Shown here in pieces: positions 8,846 through 18,731 of a stretch of DNA of 64,000 nt. The position numbers and the translations under genes are program-made. Source of the stretch: Blautia luti (GTDB lineage: Bacteria > Bacillota > Clostridia > Lachnospirales > Lachnospiraceae); assembly GCF_033096465.1 (NCBI RefSeq), contig NZ_AP028156.1, positions 3,056,501-3,120,500 on the forward strand. Reading direction: 5' to 3'. Position 1 is the stretch's first letter. Every line of letters starts with the position of its first letter. Below the pieces are notes generated by a model, which was not told the DNA's origin, did not search any database, and worked only from the letters and a program-made list of their open reading frames with translations.

Positions 8846-9886
8846 TCACTTCTCGCTTTCTGTTTTTTCCATATAGCTTTTTCTTAACTGTCCACAGGCA
8901 CCGTCAATATCGCTGCCCATTTCCCTTCTAATAGTAACATTTATTCCACATTTTTCAAGTTTTATTTTAAAATTCTCCACAGCCTGCCGTGTAGAACGCA
9001 CATAGGAACGCTCCTTGATAGGATTGACCGGGATCAGGTTTACATGGCAGTTAATATCACGGATCCTGCCGGAAAGTTCCCGGGCATCTTCGTCACTGTC
9101 ATTTACCCCTGCCACCAGGCTGTACTCAAAGGTGATCCTTCTTCCGGTCACCTGGAAATAATGCCTGCATGCTTCCAGCACTTCATCCATAGTATATTTA
9201 TTGGCAATGGGCATCAGTTCCTTTCTCTTCTCATCATTCGGTGCATGAAGGGAAAGAGCCAGCGTCATCTGAAGCTTCTCTTCTGCCAGCTCATAGATCT
9301 TCGGAACCAGTCCGCAGGTAGAAACTGTAAGATTTCTCTGGCTGATATGAAGTCCTCCGTCTTCTGTAAGAATATGTATGAAACGGAGAAGATTTTCATA
9401 ATTGTCCAGCGGTTCCCCTGTGCCCATCACTACTACGTTGGATACCCTTTCCCCTGTCAGGGACTGAATCCTGTAGATCTGATCCAGCATTTCGGACGGT
9501 TGCAGGCATCTGGTCAGCCCGCCGATGGTAGAAGCACAGAATCTGCATCCCATCCTGCATCCTACCTGTGAAGAGATACAGACGGAATTTCCGTGCTTAT
9601 ATCTCATAAGAACGCTCTCGATCACATTGCCGTCTGTCAGGCGGAACAGATATTTCTGGGTTCCATCCAGCCTGGAAGTCTGGACATCCACCACTTCCAG
9701 TGCTGTAATGGGATATTCTTTCAGTTTTTCTCGCAGACCTTTGGAAAGATTGGTCATCTCATCGTAAGAGGTCACCAGATGTTCATGAAGCCAGCTGTAG
9801 ATCTGCTTTGCCCGAAATGGCTTATCTCCCAGAACTGTCATCAGTTCTTTCAGTTCATCGATAGTCATTGACTTGATATCTGTCAT
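8846..9886 (-). CDS. rlmN: 23S rRNA/tRNA adenine C2-methyltransferase RlmN
   Basis: RlmN is a radical SAM enzyme that methylates C2 of A2503 in 23S rRNA and A37 in some tRNAs. The 346-residue protein has the radical SAM cluster motif CRMGCRFC near residue 110, VVMGTGEPLDNY, and the C-terminal region around RREMGSDIDGACGQL that carries the methyl-carrier cysteine. An AGGAGA site supports the ATG at 9886. It lies between rsmB and stp with gaps of 3 and 1 nt. Confidence 0.97.
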   Translation of the reverse strand: MTDIKSMTIDELKELMTVLGDKPFRAKQIYSWLHEHLVTSYDEMTNLSKGLREKLKEYPITALEVVDVQTSRLDGTQKYLFRLTDGNVIESVLMRYKHGNSVCISSQVGCRMGCRFCASTIGGLTRCLQPSEMLDQIYRIQSLTGERVSNVVVMGTGEPLDNYENLLRFIHILTEDGGLHISQRNLTVSTCGLVPKIYELAEEKLQMTLALSLHAPNDEKRKELMPIANKYTMDEVLEACRHYFQVTGRRITFEYSLVAGVNDSDEDARELSGRIRDINCHVNLIPVNPIKERSYVRSTRQAVENFKIKLEKCGINVTIRREMGSDIDGACGQLRKSYMEKTESEK

Positions 9887-9889
9887 ATT

Positions 9890-11242
9890 TTATTTTCTCC
9901 TGAATTTTGCAATAAAGAAACCGTCTGTCTTATGAACACCAGGAAGAAGCTGCAGATATCCCAGAGCTGTGGTCTCTGAATGAAGTTCTTCCGGAAGATA
10001 AGGATCCAGACTCTCCAGCTTAAACGGATAATTGTTCATAAACCACATCATATTCTCTTCGTTTTCTTCTCTGGCGATGGTACAGGTACTGAATACCAGC
10101 ACTCCGCCCGGCTTCACATATTCTGCCGCACGGTCCAGGATCGTTCTCTGAAGGATCACGATTTCTTCCTGTTTCTGCGGCGTAACCCTGTACTTGATCT
10201 CCGGTTTCTTGCCAATCACTCCGTAACCGGAGCATGGCACATCTGCCAGAACAATGTCTGCCTTCAGTTCAGAATCCACATCAAAGACTGTGGCATCCAT
10301 CACCCTTGCCTGTATATTAATGGAATCTGTACGACTGATATTTTCTTCGATCAGATCCACCTTGTACTGGCTCACATCTCTGGCATCCACAGTTCCGTAA
10401 TCACCCATCTTATCCGCTGCATGAAGGCTTTTACCTCCCGGAGCAGCACACATATCAATGATGTAATCTCCCTTTTTCGGATCAGCCACTTCCGCTACCA
10501 GCATGGAACTAACATCCTGTACCTGGATCTTTCCCTGGATAAAAGCGTCCAGTGCCAGAATATGATTATAATTGGAAATTTCATAAGCATATGGAAGATA
10601 CGGGGCAGGCTTTACCTCCACTCCCTGATTCACAAGACTCTGATAAATCTCTTCCTGGGGATACTTATGGACACGGCATCTTACAGTAACCGATTTCTCT
10701 GTAAGGAAATCTGCCAGGATTTTCTCTGTTTTCTCTTCCCCGTAATCCTTAAGCCAGCGTTCCACCAGATTCTCTGGCATGGAATATCTGACTGACAGAT
10801 ACCTGACTAGATTCTCTTCTCTGGATGGATATCTGAGATTTTTCTGTTCCCGGGCAATGGTACGCAGTACCCCGTTCACAAAAGGTTTCAGATTATAGAA
10901 GCCCTTTCGCTGTGCCAGTTTCACTGCTTCATTGCATACCGCACTGTCCGGAACACTGTCCATAAATTTAATCTGATATACAGCACTGCGCAGGATTTCC
11001 CTGATAGCAGGCTTCATTTTATCTACTGTGATCTTTGAATAAGAATCAATAATATAATCGATCAGAATACGATATTCCAGAGTTCCCTCGCAGACTCTGG
11101 TGATAAAAGCTCTTTCCTGTCTGGGAAGGAACTGGTACTTGGAAAGCGCATTGCGGATGGCAATATGACTGTGCTTTCCCTCTTCTTCTATTTCAAGCAG
11201 TATTTCCAGGATCAGTTCCCTGGTATTTATTCCATTAATCAC
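9890..11242 (-). CDS. rsmB: 16S rRNA (cytosine967-C5)-methyltransferase RsmB
   Basis: RsmB methylates C967 of 16S rRNA. The 450 residues contain an N-terminal NusB-like RNA-binding domain (about 1-150) and a C-terminal SAM domain with MCAAPGGKS, the motif IV cysteine in DVPCSGYG and the catalytic motif VI cysteine in STCT. The start is a GTG at 11242 with GGAGG eight nt upstream; it overlaps the preceding stop as GTGA, giving coupled translation with the metallopeptidase gene. Confidence 0.96.
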   Translation of the reverse strand: MINGINTRELILEILLEIEEEGKHSHIAIRNALSKYQFLPRQERAFITRVCEGTLEYRILIDYIIDSYSKITVDKMKPAIREILRSAVYQIKFMDSVPDSAVCNEAVKLAQRKGFYNLKPFVNGVLRTIAREQKNLRYPSREENLVRYLSVRYSMPENLVERWLKDYGEEKTEKILADFLTEKSVTVRCRVHKYPQEEIYQSLVNQGVEVKPAPYLPYAYEISNYNHILALDAFIQGKIQVQDVSSMLVAEVADPKKGDYIIDMCAAPGGKSLHAADKMGDYGTVDARDVSQYKVDLIEENISRTDSINIQARVMDATVFDVDSELKADIVLADVPCSGYGVIGKKPEIKYRVTPQKQEEIVILQRTILDRAAEYVKPGGVLVFSTCTIAREENEENMMWFMNNYPFKLESLDPYLPEELHSETTALGYLQLLPGVHKTDGFFIAKFRRK

Positions 11243-11927
11243 GGTCTCGTCCTCCGGCCAGTATGATCAGTCTTAAAAGCTGCAGGATAGATGATGCCAG
11301 AGCTGCCACATAAGTAAGGGCTGCTGCTGTAAGGACTTTCTTCGCGCCTTTCACCTCATCCGGTCCCAGCATTCCTGAACTGCCAATCATTTTCAGTGCT
11401 CTGGAAGAAGCATTGAACTCTACAGGCAGTGTCACCAACTGAAAAAGTACAGCCAGTGAAAACAGCAGGATTCCCAGTGTCAGCAGCGGACGGAGTGAAA
11501 AGATCAGTCCGGCCAGAAATAAGGGCCATGATAACATAGACCCGATATTCGCCACAGGAACAATGGCTGTCCTGAAGTTCAGCGGTACATAATTTACAGA
11601 ATCCTGAATGGCATGTCCGCACTCATGTGCTGCCACGCCTATGGCAGCTACGGAAGTTTTGTCATAGACATCCTGGGACAATGCGATCTGTCTGCTTCTT
11701 GGATCATAGTGATCTGTCAGACTGCCCGCAATGGGAACTACCGACACATCTGTGATTCCTGCCATATGCAGGATCCTGGAAGCGGCTTCCGCTCCTGTCA
11801 GTCCCGATGCGCTGCGCACTCTGTTATAAATGGCAAATGTACTCTTTACTCTGGCAGATGCAGCCAGAGATAATACCATACCAATCACCAGTAATATATA
11901 AGTAGGGTCAAAATAGTATCCGTACAT
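11235..11927 (-). CDS. YugP-like membrane zinc metallopeptidase
   Basis: This is a 230-residue membrane protein of the neutral zinc metallopeptidase (YugP) family. The zinc motif HECGH lies in AAHECGHAIQ near residue 120, between hydrophobic segments at the N-terminus, about 150-190 and the C-terminus. The cellular substrate is not established for the family. Placement between fmt and rsmB is a common clostridial arrangement. The stop overlaps the GTG start of rsmB. Confidence 0.9.
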   Translation of the reverse strand: MYGYYFDPTYILLVIGMVLSLAASARVKSTFAIYNRVRSASGLTGAEAASRILHMAGITDVSVVPIAGSLTDHYDPRSRQIALSQDVYDKTSVAAIGVAAHECGHAIQDSVNYVPLNFRTAIVPVANIGSMLSWPLFLAGLIFSLRPLLTLGILLFSLAVLFQLVTLPVEFNASSRALKMIGSSGMLGPDEVKGAKKVLTAAALTYVAALASSILQLLRLIILAGGRDRD

Positions 11928-11931
11928 TCAA

Positions 11932-12879
11932 TCACTCCTTATGATCTGTAAAACGTGTTCCTGCTTCCATATGATATCCCCGCAGGAAAACCTCTGCTTC
12001 CATTCGTTTCTTTCCTTCCAGCTGCACTTCTGTAAGAATAAGCACTCCGTCTTTACATGCAACATGGATTCCCTGTGCATCTGTGCCCATCACAGTTCCC
12101 GGTTCTGCATCTGAAGTTTCCTGGCCAAGTACGCTCTTCCATACCTTCAGTGTCTTTCCATTTACAAAAGTGTATGCGCTTGGCCACGGATTCAAACCTC
12201 TGACCAGACGTTCCAGTTCAGCTGCCGGTTTCGAGAAATCCATCAATCCCATCTGTTTGGTGATCATGGCTGCATAAGGTGTAGGACTCTCTTGGGGCTG
12301 TTTCTCAGGTGTCACAGTTCCCTGTTCAATAGATGGAAGAGTTTTGATCAGAAGTTCCGCTCCTGCCTGTGCCAGCTTGCCGAAAAGGCTTCCTCCTGTT
12401 TCCTCTTTATCCAGAGGGATCACGATCTTCGAAAGCATATCTCCGGTATCCAGTCCTTCTCCCATCTGCATGATGGTAACACCTGATTCCTTCTCCCCGT
12501 CGATCACAGCCTGCTGGATGGGTGCAGCTCCTCTGTACTTCGGCAGAAGTGATGCATGAATATTGATGCATCCGTATTTCGGAAGTTCCAGAACCTCTTT
12601 CGGAATGATCTGTCCGAAAGCTGCTACGATAATGATATCCGGCTGGATTTCCTTAAGTGTATCCAGAAATTCCTGATTATTTCTGATTTTCTGAGGCTGA
12701 TAAACCGGGATCTCATGCATCAGTGCTTCTTCTTTCACCGGTGTCGGCATCAGAGTCTTTCCTCTTCCCTTAGGTTTGTCCGGCTGAGTCACTACTGCTG
12801 CAACCTCATATCCGGCTTCCACCAGAGCTTTCAGCGGCGGTACTGCGAAATCCGGAGTTCCCATATAAACTGTCTTCAT
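11932..12879 (-). CDS. fmt: Methionyl-tRNA formyltransferase
   Basis: Fmt formylates initiator Met-tRNA using 10-formyltetrahydrofolate. The 315 residues show the N-terminal formyltransferase fold with the catalytic region NIHASLLPKYRGAAPIQ and the downstream D-T-G in GEGLDTGDM, followed by the C-terminal tRNA-binding domain. It is adjacent to def (25 nt), which removes the formyl group after translation starts; the pair is near-universal. Confidence 0.97.
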   Translation of the reverse strand: MKTVYMGTPDFAVPPLKALVEAGYEVAAVVTQPDKPKGRGKTLMPTPVKEEALMHEIPVYQPQKIRNNQEFLDTLKEIQPDIIIVAAFGQIIPKEVLELPKYGCINIHASLLPKYRGAAPIQQAVIDGEKESGVTIMQMGEGLDTGDMLSKIVIPLDKEETGGSLFGKLAQAGAELLIKTLPSIEQGTVTPEKQPQESPTPYAAMITKQMGLMDFSKPAAELERLVRGLNPWPSAYTFVNGKTLKVWKSVLGQETSDAEPGTVMGTDAQGIHVACKDGVLILTEVQLEGKKRMEAEVFLRGYHMEAGTRFTDHKE

Positions 12880-12904
12880 ATACTATTTCACCAATTCCTC
12901 TCGC

Positions 12905-13381
12905 TTATTCTTCATCTTCATCATAAGTTACATGGTGAAGTTCTCCCTCCACCAGCTCTGTATACATATGTCCGTCAAGATGATCGATCTCATGACAGAA
13001 AGCACGTGCCAGAAGGCCTTCTCCTTCATATTCCACTTCATTCATATCTATATCCAGAGCTTTTACTTTCACATAGTTGGGACGTGTAACCTGTCCTGCC
13101 ATTCCCGGTACGCTTAAGCATCCCTCATCTCCTGTCTGCTCTCCGGATGTCTCAAGGATCTCAGGATTGATCAGTACGATAGGGCCTTCTCCTACATCGA
13201 TCACTACGATTCTTTTGAGGATTCCAACCTGCGGTGCAGCAAGTCCTACGCCCATCGCATCATACATGGTATCCAGCATATCCATGATCAGTTCATGGTT
13301 CCTTGGTGTCATCTTGTCTACCGGTCTGCTTACCTTCGTAAGTACCGGATCACCTTCTACTCTGATTGTTCTAAGTGCCAT
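12905..13381 (-). CDS. def: Peptide deformylase
   Basis: Def removes the formyl group from nascent N-terminal methionine. The 158-residue protein has the three family motifs GVGLAAPQVG, EGCLSVPG and the metal-binding CHEIDHLDG (Cys plus two His). Start ATG at 13381. It sits between priA and fmt in the usual order. Confidence 0.97.
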   Translation of the reverse strand: MALRTIRVEGDPVLTKVSRPVDKMTPRNHELIMDMLDTMYDAMGVGLAAPQVGILKRIVVIDVGEGPIVLINPEILETSGEQTGDEGCLSVPGMAGQVTRPNYVKVKALDIDMNEVEYEGEGLLARAFCHEIDHLDGHMYTELVEGELHHVTYDEDEE

Positions 13382-13435
13382 TTTCTCTTCTCCTTTTCTT
13401 ATCTTAATGATCGCAGAGGCAAAAATATCTGCTTT

Positions 13436-15655
13436 TTAACTGAAATCAAATTGTATGTATATCTTCCGGAAACCGGAATTTATCTCTATATATTTCTCCA
13501 TCTGATCCCTGATCCGGACCAGGGTTCCGTAATCTTCATGTTTCAGATAGATCACCTGTCTATAAATGTCCTTTACTTTACCCACCGATGCATAGGCAGG
13601 CCCTATAACATGGAGATCTTTTTTCTTATAGATCCTGTTTATATAGAGCTGCAGATAGTGCATGGCCTGTATCAGAAGTTCTTCTTCCGGGCAGGATCCC
13701 AGGACAGCCATCATATGTGCTGCCGGCGGATAATCCATCAGTTCCCTGTAGCTCATCTCTTCCTCATAGAAAGCTTCATAGTCCTGTACAGCCGCTGCCT
13801 GGATACTGTAATGATCCGGATGATAGGTCTGGATCACAGCCTCCCCCGGCTTTTTTCCTCTTCCGCATCGTCCCACTGCCTGGCACAGAAGTTGAAAAGT
13901 CCGTTCCCCGCATCGGTAATCATCCGCATTCAGGGAAAGATCTGCAGCGATCACTCCCACCAGGGTCACATCAGGGAAATCATGTCCTTTTACGATCATC
14001 TGGGTTCCGATCAGAACATCTGCTTCATGAGCGGCAAAAGACGCCAGGATCTTCTCATAACTTCCCTTGTTTCTGGTAGTGTCAAAATCCATTCTCAGGG
14101 TTCTCACTCCTGGAAATGTGTCCTGCACTACTTTCTCAATCTGCTGGGTGCCGGCTTTAAATCCGCCGATATACGGTGAACCGCACTCCGGACACACCTG
14201 TGGTTTCTTTGTTTCATATCCGCAGTAATGGCAGATCAGTCTTCCGTTATTGTGCTCGGACAGAGATACATCACAGTGGGGACATTTCATCACATGGCCG
14301 CAGGATCTGCAGGACACAAAACCTGCATAACCTCTTCTGTTCAGAAAGAGCATGATCTGTTCCCGGCTTTCCAGCCTTCTTTCTATCCCTTCCCACAGTT
14401 CTCTGCTCAGAATGGAACGATTTCCGGCCTTCAATTCCTCTCGCAAATCTACAATGGAAACCTTCGGCATGGGACGCTCCCCGTATCTGGCCTTCAGTTT
14501 CACCAGAACATATTCATCACTCACAGCTCTGCTGTAAGCCTCCAGGGACGGAGTAGCTGATCCCAGCACCACCCTGGCGTGCTCCAGTTCTGCTCTTTTT
14601 ACTGCGGTTTCCCTGGCATGATACCTAGGGCTGTTCTCGCTTTTATAACTGGGTTCATGTTCTTCGTCGATCACAATAAGCCCCAGTCTGGAAAAAGGTG
14701 TAAACAATGCTGATCTGGGACCTACCATTACCTGCACTTCTCCCTTTCTGGCACGCTTGAACTGGTCATACCGTTCCCCCTGGGACTGTCTGGAATTGAT
14801 CACGGAAACTTTTTCTCCGAATCTGGCATAGAAACGCCGTACAGTCTGATAGGTCAGGGCAATCTCCGGGATCAGCACAATTGCCTGCTCTCCTCTGTTC
14901 AGTGTTTCTTCAATGAGTTTCATATATACCTGTGTTTTGCCGCTTCCTGTAACTCCCTCCAGAAGCACGGGACGGGGCTGGGCACTCTTCCATTCCTCCA
15001 GAATACATTGGACTGCGCTCTCCTGCTCCGTGGTAAGAGGCAGTGGTTCTTCTTTCTGAATATCCCCGGTGTTCAGTGAATTCCTCTGAACTTCATCATA
15101 TTCTATATGAAGGATTCCCTGCTCTTCCAGTTTCTTTACCACAGAAGCAGCGACCCCAAGCTCTCTGGATGCCGTGGTATAGTCCAGCCGTTTCTCCTGC
15201 AGTAGTTCACGCAGAAGCCGGGTTCTGGCTTTAAACCGGGTCTTTTCCAGCTGTGCCAGGATCTCTGCAGCCTTTTCTTCTGAAATACTCAGACTGAGAT
15301 AACGTTTTTCCTTTGCCCTGATCTTCTCTTTGATCGGAAGGACTGTCTTTAAAGCCTGGATCATGGTGGATCCATAATTTTCCTTCATCCAGGCTGCAAG
15401 AGCGATCAGTCTGGACTCTGTAGTCTCCTCTGCACTGCAGCATCCTGCGATCTCTTTTAATATGGAGGGATCTACCTTCGCTTCCTGGGAAAGACCGGTC
15501 ACATACCCTTTTCTGAGCTGATTACTGTTTCCAAAGGGGATGGATACTACCATCCCCAGTTTTATTTCCTGTTCCAGATGTGCCGGGACACAGTACTGAA
15601 AGCTCCGATCCAGCTTGTCACTGGAAATATCTATTATTATATCAGCATAAATCAT
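13436..15655 (-). CDS. priA: Primosomal replication restart helicase PriA
   Basis: PriA reloads the replicative helicase at stalled forks. The 739 residues contain an N-terminal 3'-end-binding domain, the helicase core with Walker A GVTGSGKTQVY, a DEEH box, and a zinc region of paired cysteines (CRSCGHVMKCPHCD and CHYCGYETKKPQVCPECG), then the C-terminal helicase lobe ending with QAVGRCGR. The start ATG at 15655 is 8 nt after the murE stop. Length and motifs are normal. Confidence 0.97.
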   Translation of the reverse strand: MIYADIIIDISSDKLDRSFQYCVPAHLEQEIKLGMVVSIPFGNSNQLRKGYVTGLSQEAKVDPSILKEIAGCCSAEETTESRLIALAAWMKENYGSTMIQALKTVLPIKEKIRAKEKRYLSLSISEEKAAEILAQLEKTRFKARTRLLRELLQEKRLDYTTASRELGVAASVVKKLEEQGILHIEYDEVQRNSLNTGDIQKEEPLPLTTEQESAVQCILEEWKSAQPRPVLLEGVTGSGKTQVYMKLIEETLNRGEQAIVLIPEIALTYQTVRRFYARFGEKVSVINSRQSQGERYDQFKRARKGEVQVMVGPRSALFTPFSRLGLIVIDEEHEPSYKSENSPRYHARETAVKRAELEHARVVLGSATPSLEAYSRAVSDEYVLVKLKARYGERPMPKVSIVDLREELKAGNRSILSRELWEGIERRLESREQIMLFLNRRGYAGFVSCRSCGHVMKCPHCDVSLSEHNNGRLICHYCGYETKKPQVCPECGSPYIGGFKAGTQQIEKVVQDTFPGVRTLRMDFDTTRNKGSYEKILASFAAHEADVLIGTQMIVKGHDFPDVTLVGVIAADLSLNADDYRCGERTFQLLCQAVGRCGRGKKPGEAVIQTYHPDHYSIQAAAVQDYEAFYEEEMSYRELMDYPPAAHMMAVLGSCPEEELLIQAMHYLQLYINRIYKKKDLHVIGPAYASVGKVKDIYRQVIYLKHEDYGTLVRIRDQMEKYIEINSGFRKIYIQFDFS

Positions 15656-15663
15656 AAATCTGT

Positions 15664-17121
15664 TTATTTTTCAGCCAGGATATCAGCGATCAGGACTCTC
15701 TCATCCATAGGATATTTCTTACCTTTGATCTCCTGATAATCCTCATGGCCTTTTCCGGCAAGTACGATAATGTCTCCCGGTTCTCCATGATGGATCGCAT
15801 AGGCAATGGCTTCCTTACGGTCAATGATCTCTACATATTTCCCGCTGGTCTTCGCCATTCCCACCTTGATATCATCAATGATCGCCTGTGGTTCTTCATC
15901 ACGTGGGTTGTCGGAAGTGATAATAGTAAGATCTGCCAGCTTTCCGGAAACCTCTCCCATCTCATAGCGGCGCAGCTTAGAACGGTTGCCACCACATCCG
16001 AACAGGCATACCAGTCTGTGAGGGTTGTATTCTCTCAATGTTGTGAGCAGACTCTCCAGCGCCATGGCATTATGTGCATAATCGATCATCAGTGTAAATT
16101 CATCTGAAACTTTCACCATCTCGATACGTCCTTTGACTTTCGCTACTTTCAGGGCCTTTAGGATATTCTCCTCTGAAACCTTGAAATGGCGGCAGATTGC
16201 AATGGCAGTAAGAGAATTATAAATGCTGAATTTACCAGGAATGTCAATTTCCACATGGAAATCCAGCAGTCCCTTCAGATGATAGGAAATTCCCAGATAT
16301 CCTTTGCCACCTACCAGTTTCGCATCTTCTGCACGCAGATCTGCCTCCGGTGAGAATCCATATGTCTCCAGCTGACAGGTGTGGCCTTCTATGATCTTGT
16401 CGAAATGTTCATCGTCTCTGTTTACGATTCCCACTTTACACTGTTTCAGAAGAAGCGATTTGCATCTGAGATAATCATCGAAGTCCTTATGTTCATTCGG
16501 TCCGATATGGTCCGGTTCAATATTGGTGAAAATACCAAAATCAAAAATAAATCCCTGGGTTCTGTGAAGCATCAGTCCCTGAGAAGAGACTTCCATTACC
16601 ACACAGTCACAGCCTGCTTCCACCATTTCATGGAAATATTCCTGTACCATGTAGGATTCCGGCGTTGTGTTTTTGGCAGGTATTTTTCTGTCACCGATGA
16701 TCGCTTCGATGGTGCCAATCAGGCCTACTTTATAGCCAGCATTTTCCAGAATGGATTTAACCATATAGGTGGTGGTGGTTTTTCCCTTGGTTCCTGTAAT
16801 TCCGATTGTTTTCAGCTTTTCTGCCGGATAGCCGAAATATGCTGCTGAAATAAAGGCCATAGCATAGCGGGTATCTTTTACAAGGATCATTGTCACATCT
16901 TCCGGAGCTTCTACAGCTTCTTCCACTACCAGGACTTTCGCTCCTTTCGCCACCACATCCGGCACGAATTTATGTCCGTCCACTACAGCTCCGCGGATAC
17001 AGATAAAAAGAGAGCCTTCTTCCACTTTCCTGGAATCATAAATAACATTCTTAACTTCCTGGTCTGTAGTTCCCTGAAGGCAGGTATATTCCAGACGTTC
17101 TAATAAGGATACTAATTTCAT
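15664..17121 (-). CDS. murE: UDP-MurNAc-tripeptide synthetase, meso-DAP type
   Basis: MurE adds the third residue of the peptidoglycan stem peptide in the cytoplasm. The 485-residue protein has the ATP loop GITGTKGKTTT and the specificity motif DNPRDEEP. DNPR is the signature of meso-diaminopimelate-adding enzymes (lysine-type enzymes differ there). This agrees with the diaminopimelate epimerase gene at 28.6 kb. Start ATG at 17121; priA follows on the same strand. Confidence 0.96.
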   Translation of the reverse strand: MKLVSLLERLEYTCLQGTTDQEVKNVIYDSRKVEEGSLFICIRGAVVDGHKFVPDVVAKGAKVLVVEEAVEAPEDVTMILVKDTRYAMAFISAAYFGYPAEKLKTIGITGTKGKTTTTYMVKSILENAGYKVGLIGTIEAIIGDRKIPAKNTTPESYMVQEYFHEMVEAGCDCVVMEVSSQGLMLHRTQGFIFDFGIFTNIEPDHIGPNEHKDFDDYLRCKSLLLKQCKVGIVNRDDEHFDKIIEGHTCQLETYGFSPEADLRAEDAKLVGGKGYLGISYHLKGLLDFHVEIDIPGKFSIYNSLTAIAICRHFKVSEENILKALKVAKVKGRIEMVKVSDEFTLMIDYAHNAMALESLLTTLREYNPHRLVCLFGCGGNRSKLRRYEMGEVSGKLADLTIITSDNPRDEEPQAIIDDIKVGMAKTSGKYVEIIDRKEAIAYAIHHGEPGDIIVLAGKGHEDYQEIKGKKYPMDERVLIADILAEK

Positions 17122-17186
17122 TTAGATTTATTTCCTCCGTTATATTTACACATTATATATAAGAATATCACACCTCCCCTATGGTT

Positions 17187-18371
17187 TCAACGTTCATTTT
17201 TGCCTTTCAGACGGGCAAAAGCGCCGATTCCCGACATTGCAGCAAAGAGCAGAAGCACTATAGACAATCCTGTTTCCGTCTGGTCTCCTGTGGCAGGCTT
17301 GCTGGCTGTTTTATAAGAAATTCCAGTCTGGCTGCCGTAACTGCTGCTCTGATAAGAAACCGGATCTGATGCAGGGGTAGGCGTCACACCGAAATTAGTC
17401 CCGAATCCATTTACCCCTGCCTGGCTTACCGTCGGTGACGGAACAGGTGTGGAGGATGGCATTGGGGTGAGTGTGGCTTTCGGTGTCTCTGTTGGAACGG
17501 CGGTTGGTTTTTTCGTAGGGTTTGGTGCCGGACTTTCTGTGGAGTCCGGACTCTGTGAAGGATCCGGTTCCGGGACTTTTGTAGGTTCCAGCACCTCTGT
17601 TGGTTCTGGTTCTTCAGGAGTCTGCTGCACGGCTCTTACATGAAGAACCGGTGATTCTCCCTCTGCCAGGATCTGTGCCTCCTCCCCTGATCCCATCTGG
17701 AGATAGCTGGCAGCTCCCGGCCGGTCTTTCTGCAGCGGTTCTTCCTGGATGACAGAATACATCATATCCTCCTGTGGAGTACGGTATTCTTCTCTTAATA
17801 AAACCGGAAAACTGAGAGCGGTTTCTCCCTCTTCCATTTTCTCTGTATCAATGATACTGGTCAGTCTGATAATTTCTGTACTTTCTCCTTTCTGATTGAT
17901 AACCGCCACCGGCTCTGCCTGGGTCTGCTCAGAAAGTGTATCGATATCCGGCTGAAAATATTCAGAAATATAAGTGATCATAAAATATTCCGTCTTCTGA
18001 TCTGCCTGTTCCGGCTCCTCTTCCGAAAGTTCGGACTGCATCTGGATTTCATCCTCATCTGCATCCTGACTGTTTTCCTGTTCCACAATCTCTTCATTCT
18101 GTACATCATTTCCGGGATCCTGATCTGGTTCTGCTGTTTCCTGTGCACTGTCTGTATGCACTTCGTCCAGGCCTCTGATCTTCACTGTGAGTTCTGCCCT
18201 GAAATTTTCTTCATCTGTCCATACGGCATTTTCTTCCAGACCGACAGAAGGATTCTCCTGTTGCGCGCCTCTGGTATTTCTCATTGTCATGGCAGGTGCC
18301 ATAACTGCTGCTGTCAAAGCAATTGCTGTTATCGCAGCTGTTTTTGTATGATTCCCTGTTCTTTTTTTCAT
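17187..18371 (-). CDS. Sortase-type cell-wall-anchored protein, Pro/Thr-rich stalk
   Basis: This is a 394-residue surface protein of unknown function. An N-terminal signal segment (about 10-28) precedes an acidic Gln/Glu-rich region and a globular part (about 120-260). A Pro/Thr/Ser stalk (about 265-325, repeated EP, TP and SP) looks like a wall-spanning linker. The C-terminus is a sorting signal: PATGD, a hydrophobic stretch (LSIVLLLFAAMSGIGAF) and the basic tail RLKGKNER. The motif lacks the canonical leading Leu-Pro, as is common for PxTGD variants in this group. Its leader contains a 10-bp inverted repeat. No sortase gene is in the window. Confidence 0.8.
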   Translation of the reverse strand: MKKRTGNHTKTAAITAIALTAAVMAPAMTMRNTRGAQQENPSVGLEENAVWTDEENFRAELTVKIRGLDEVHTDSAQETAEPDQDPGNDVQNEEIVEQENSQDADEDEIQMQSELSEEEPEQADQKTEYFMITYISEYFQPDIDTLSEQTQAEPVAVINQKGESTEIIRLTSIIDTEKMEEGETALSFPVLLREEYRTPQEDMMYSVIQEEPLQKDRPGAASYLQMGSGEEAQILAEGESPVLHVRAVQQTPEEPEPTEVLEPTKVPEPDPSQSPDSTESPAPNPTKKPTAVPTETPKATLTPMPSSTPVPSPTVSQAGVNGFGTNFGVTPTPASDPVSYQSSSYGSQTGISYKTASKPATGDQTETGLSIVLLLFAAMSGIGAFARLKGKNER

Positions 18372-18410
18372 AGTTCCTGTCTCCTTATGAACATATGGAT
18401 CATAGCTCTG

Positions 18411-18469
18411 ATCCGTTTACAATCTGTCAACTTTTCCACTTTCGCGGCTTTCTCTTATGGTAAACGGAT
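18411..18469 (-). promoter_or_regulatory. Inverted repeat and possible promoter upstream of the wall protein gene
   Basis: ATCCGTTTAC at 18411-18420 is the exact reverse complement of GTAAACGGAT at 18460-18469. Between them on the minus strand lies a small CCGC-GAAA-GTGG hairpin with a GNRA-type loop and a TTGACA hexamer (TATGAT follows 20 bp later, a loose spacing). The arms could fold as an RNA leader or act as a split operator. No known riboswitch class was recognised. Confidence 0.4.
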
Positions 18470-18731
18470 ATCTACACAGACATAGGCATCTCTCCTCTCT
18501 ACTATAAAGCAGATATAAAAACATAAAAAGAGAAATCTGCACCGACCTGGTGCGTGAAATTTTTCATTTCTGCAGAATACAGAAATGGAACATTCTCACT
18601 CTAACACGTCCTTACACAGAAAGCAAGAGGTGCCGGGAATTATATATTTATTTTAAGGTTTGTTTATAAATTTTCCGTTTCTTTTAGAAATATGACATAC
18701 TTTGAACATATTTTACCGATATAATAAGTCT

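Noticed and set aside
18411..18480. Second c-di-GMP or other known riboswitch before the wall-protein gene
   Set aside because: The GCAAACC and GCAAAGCC blocks are absent; only the inverted arms and a GAAA mini-hairpin are present.
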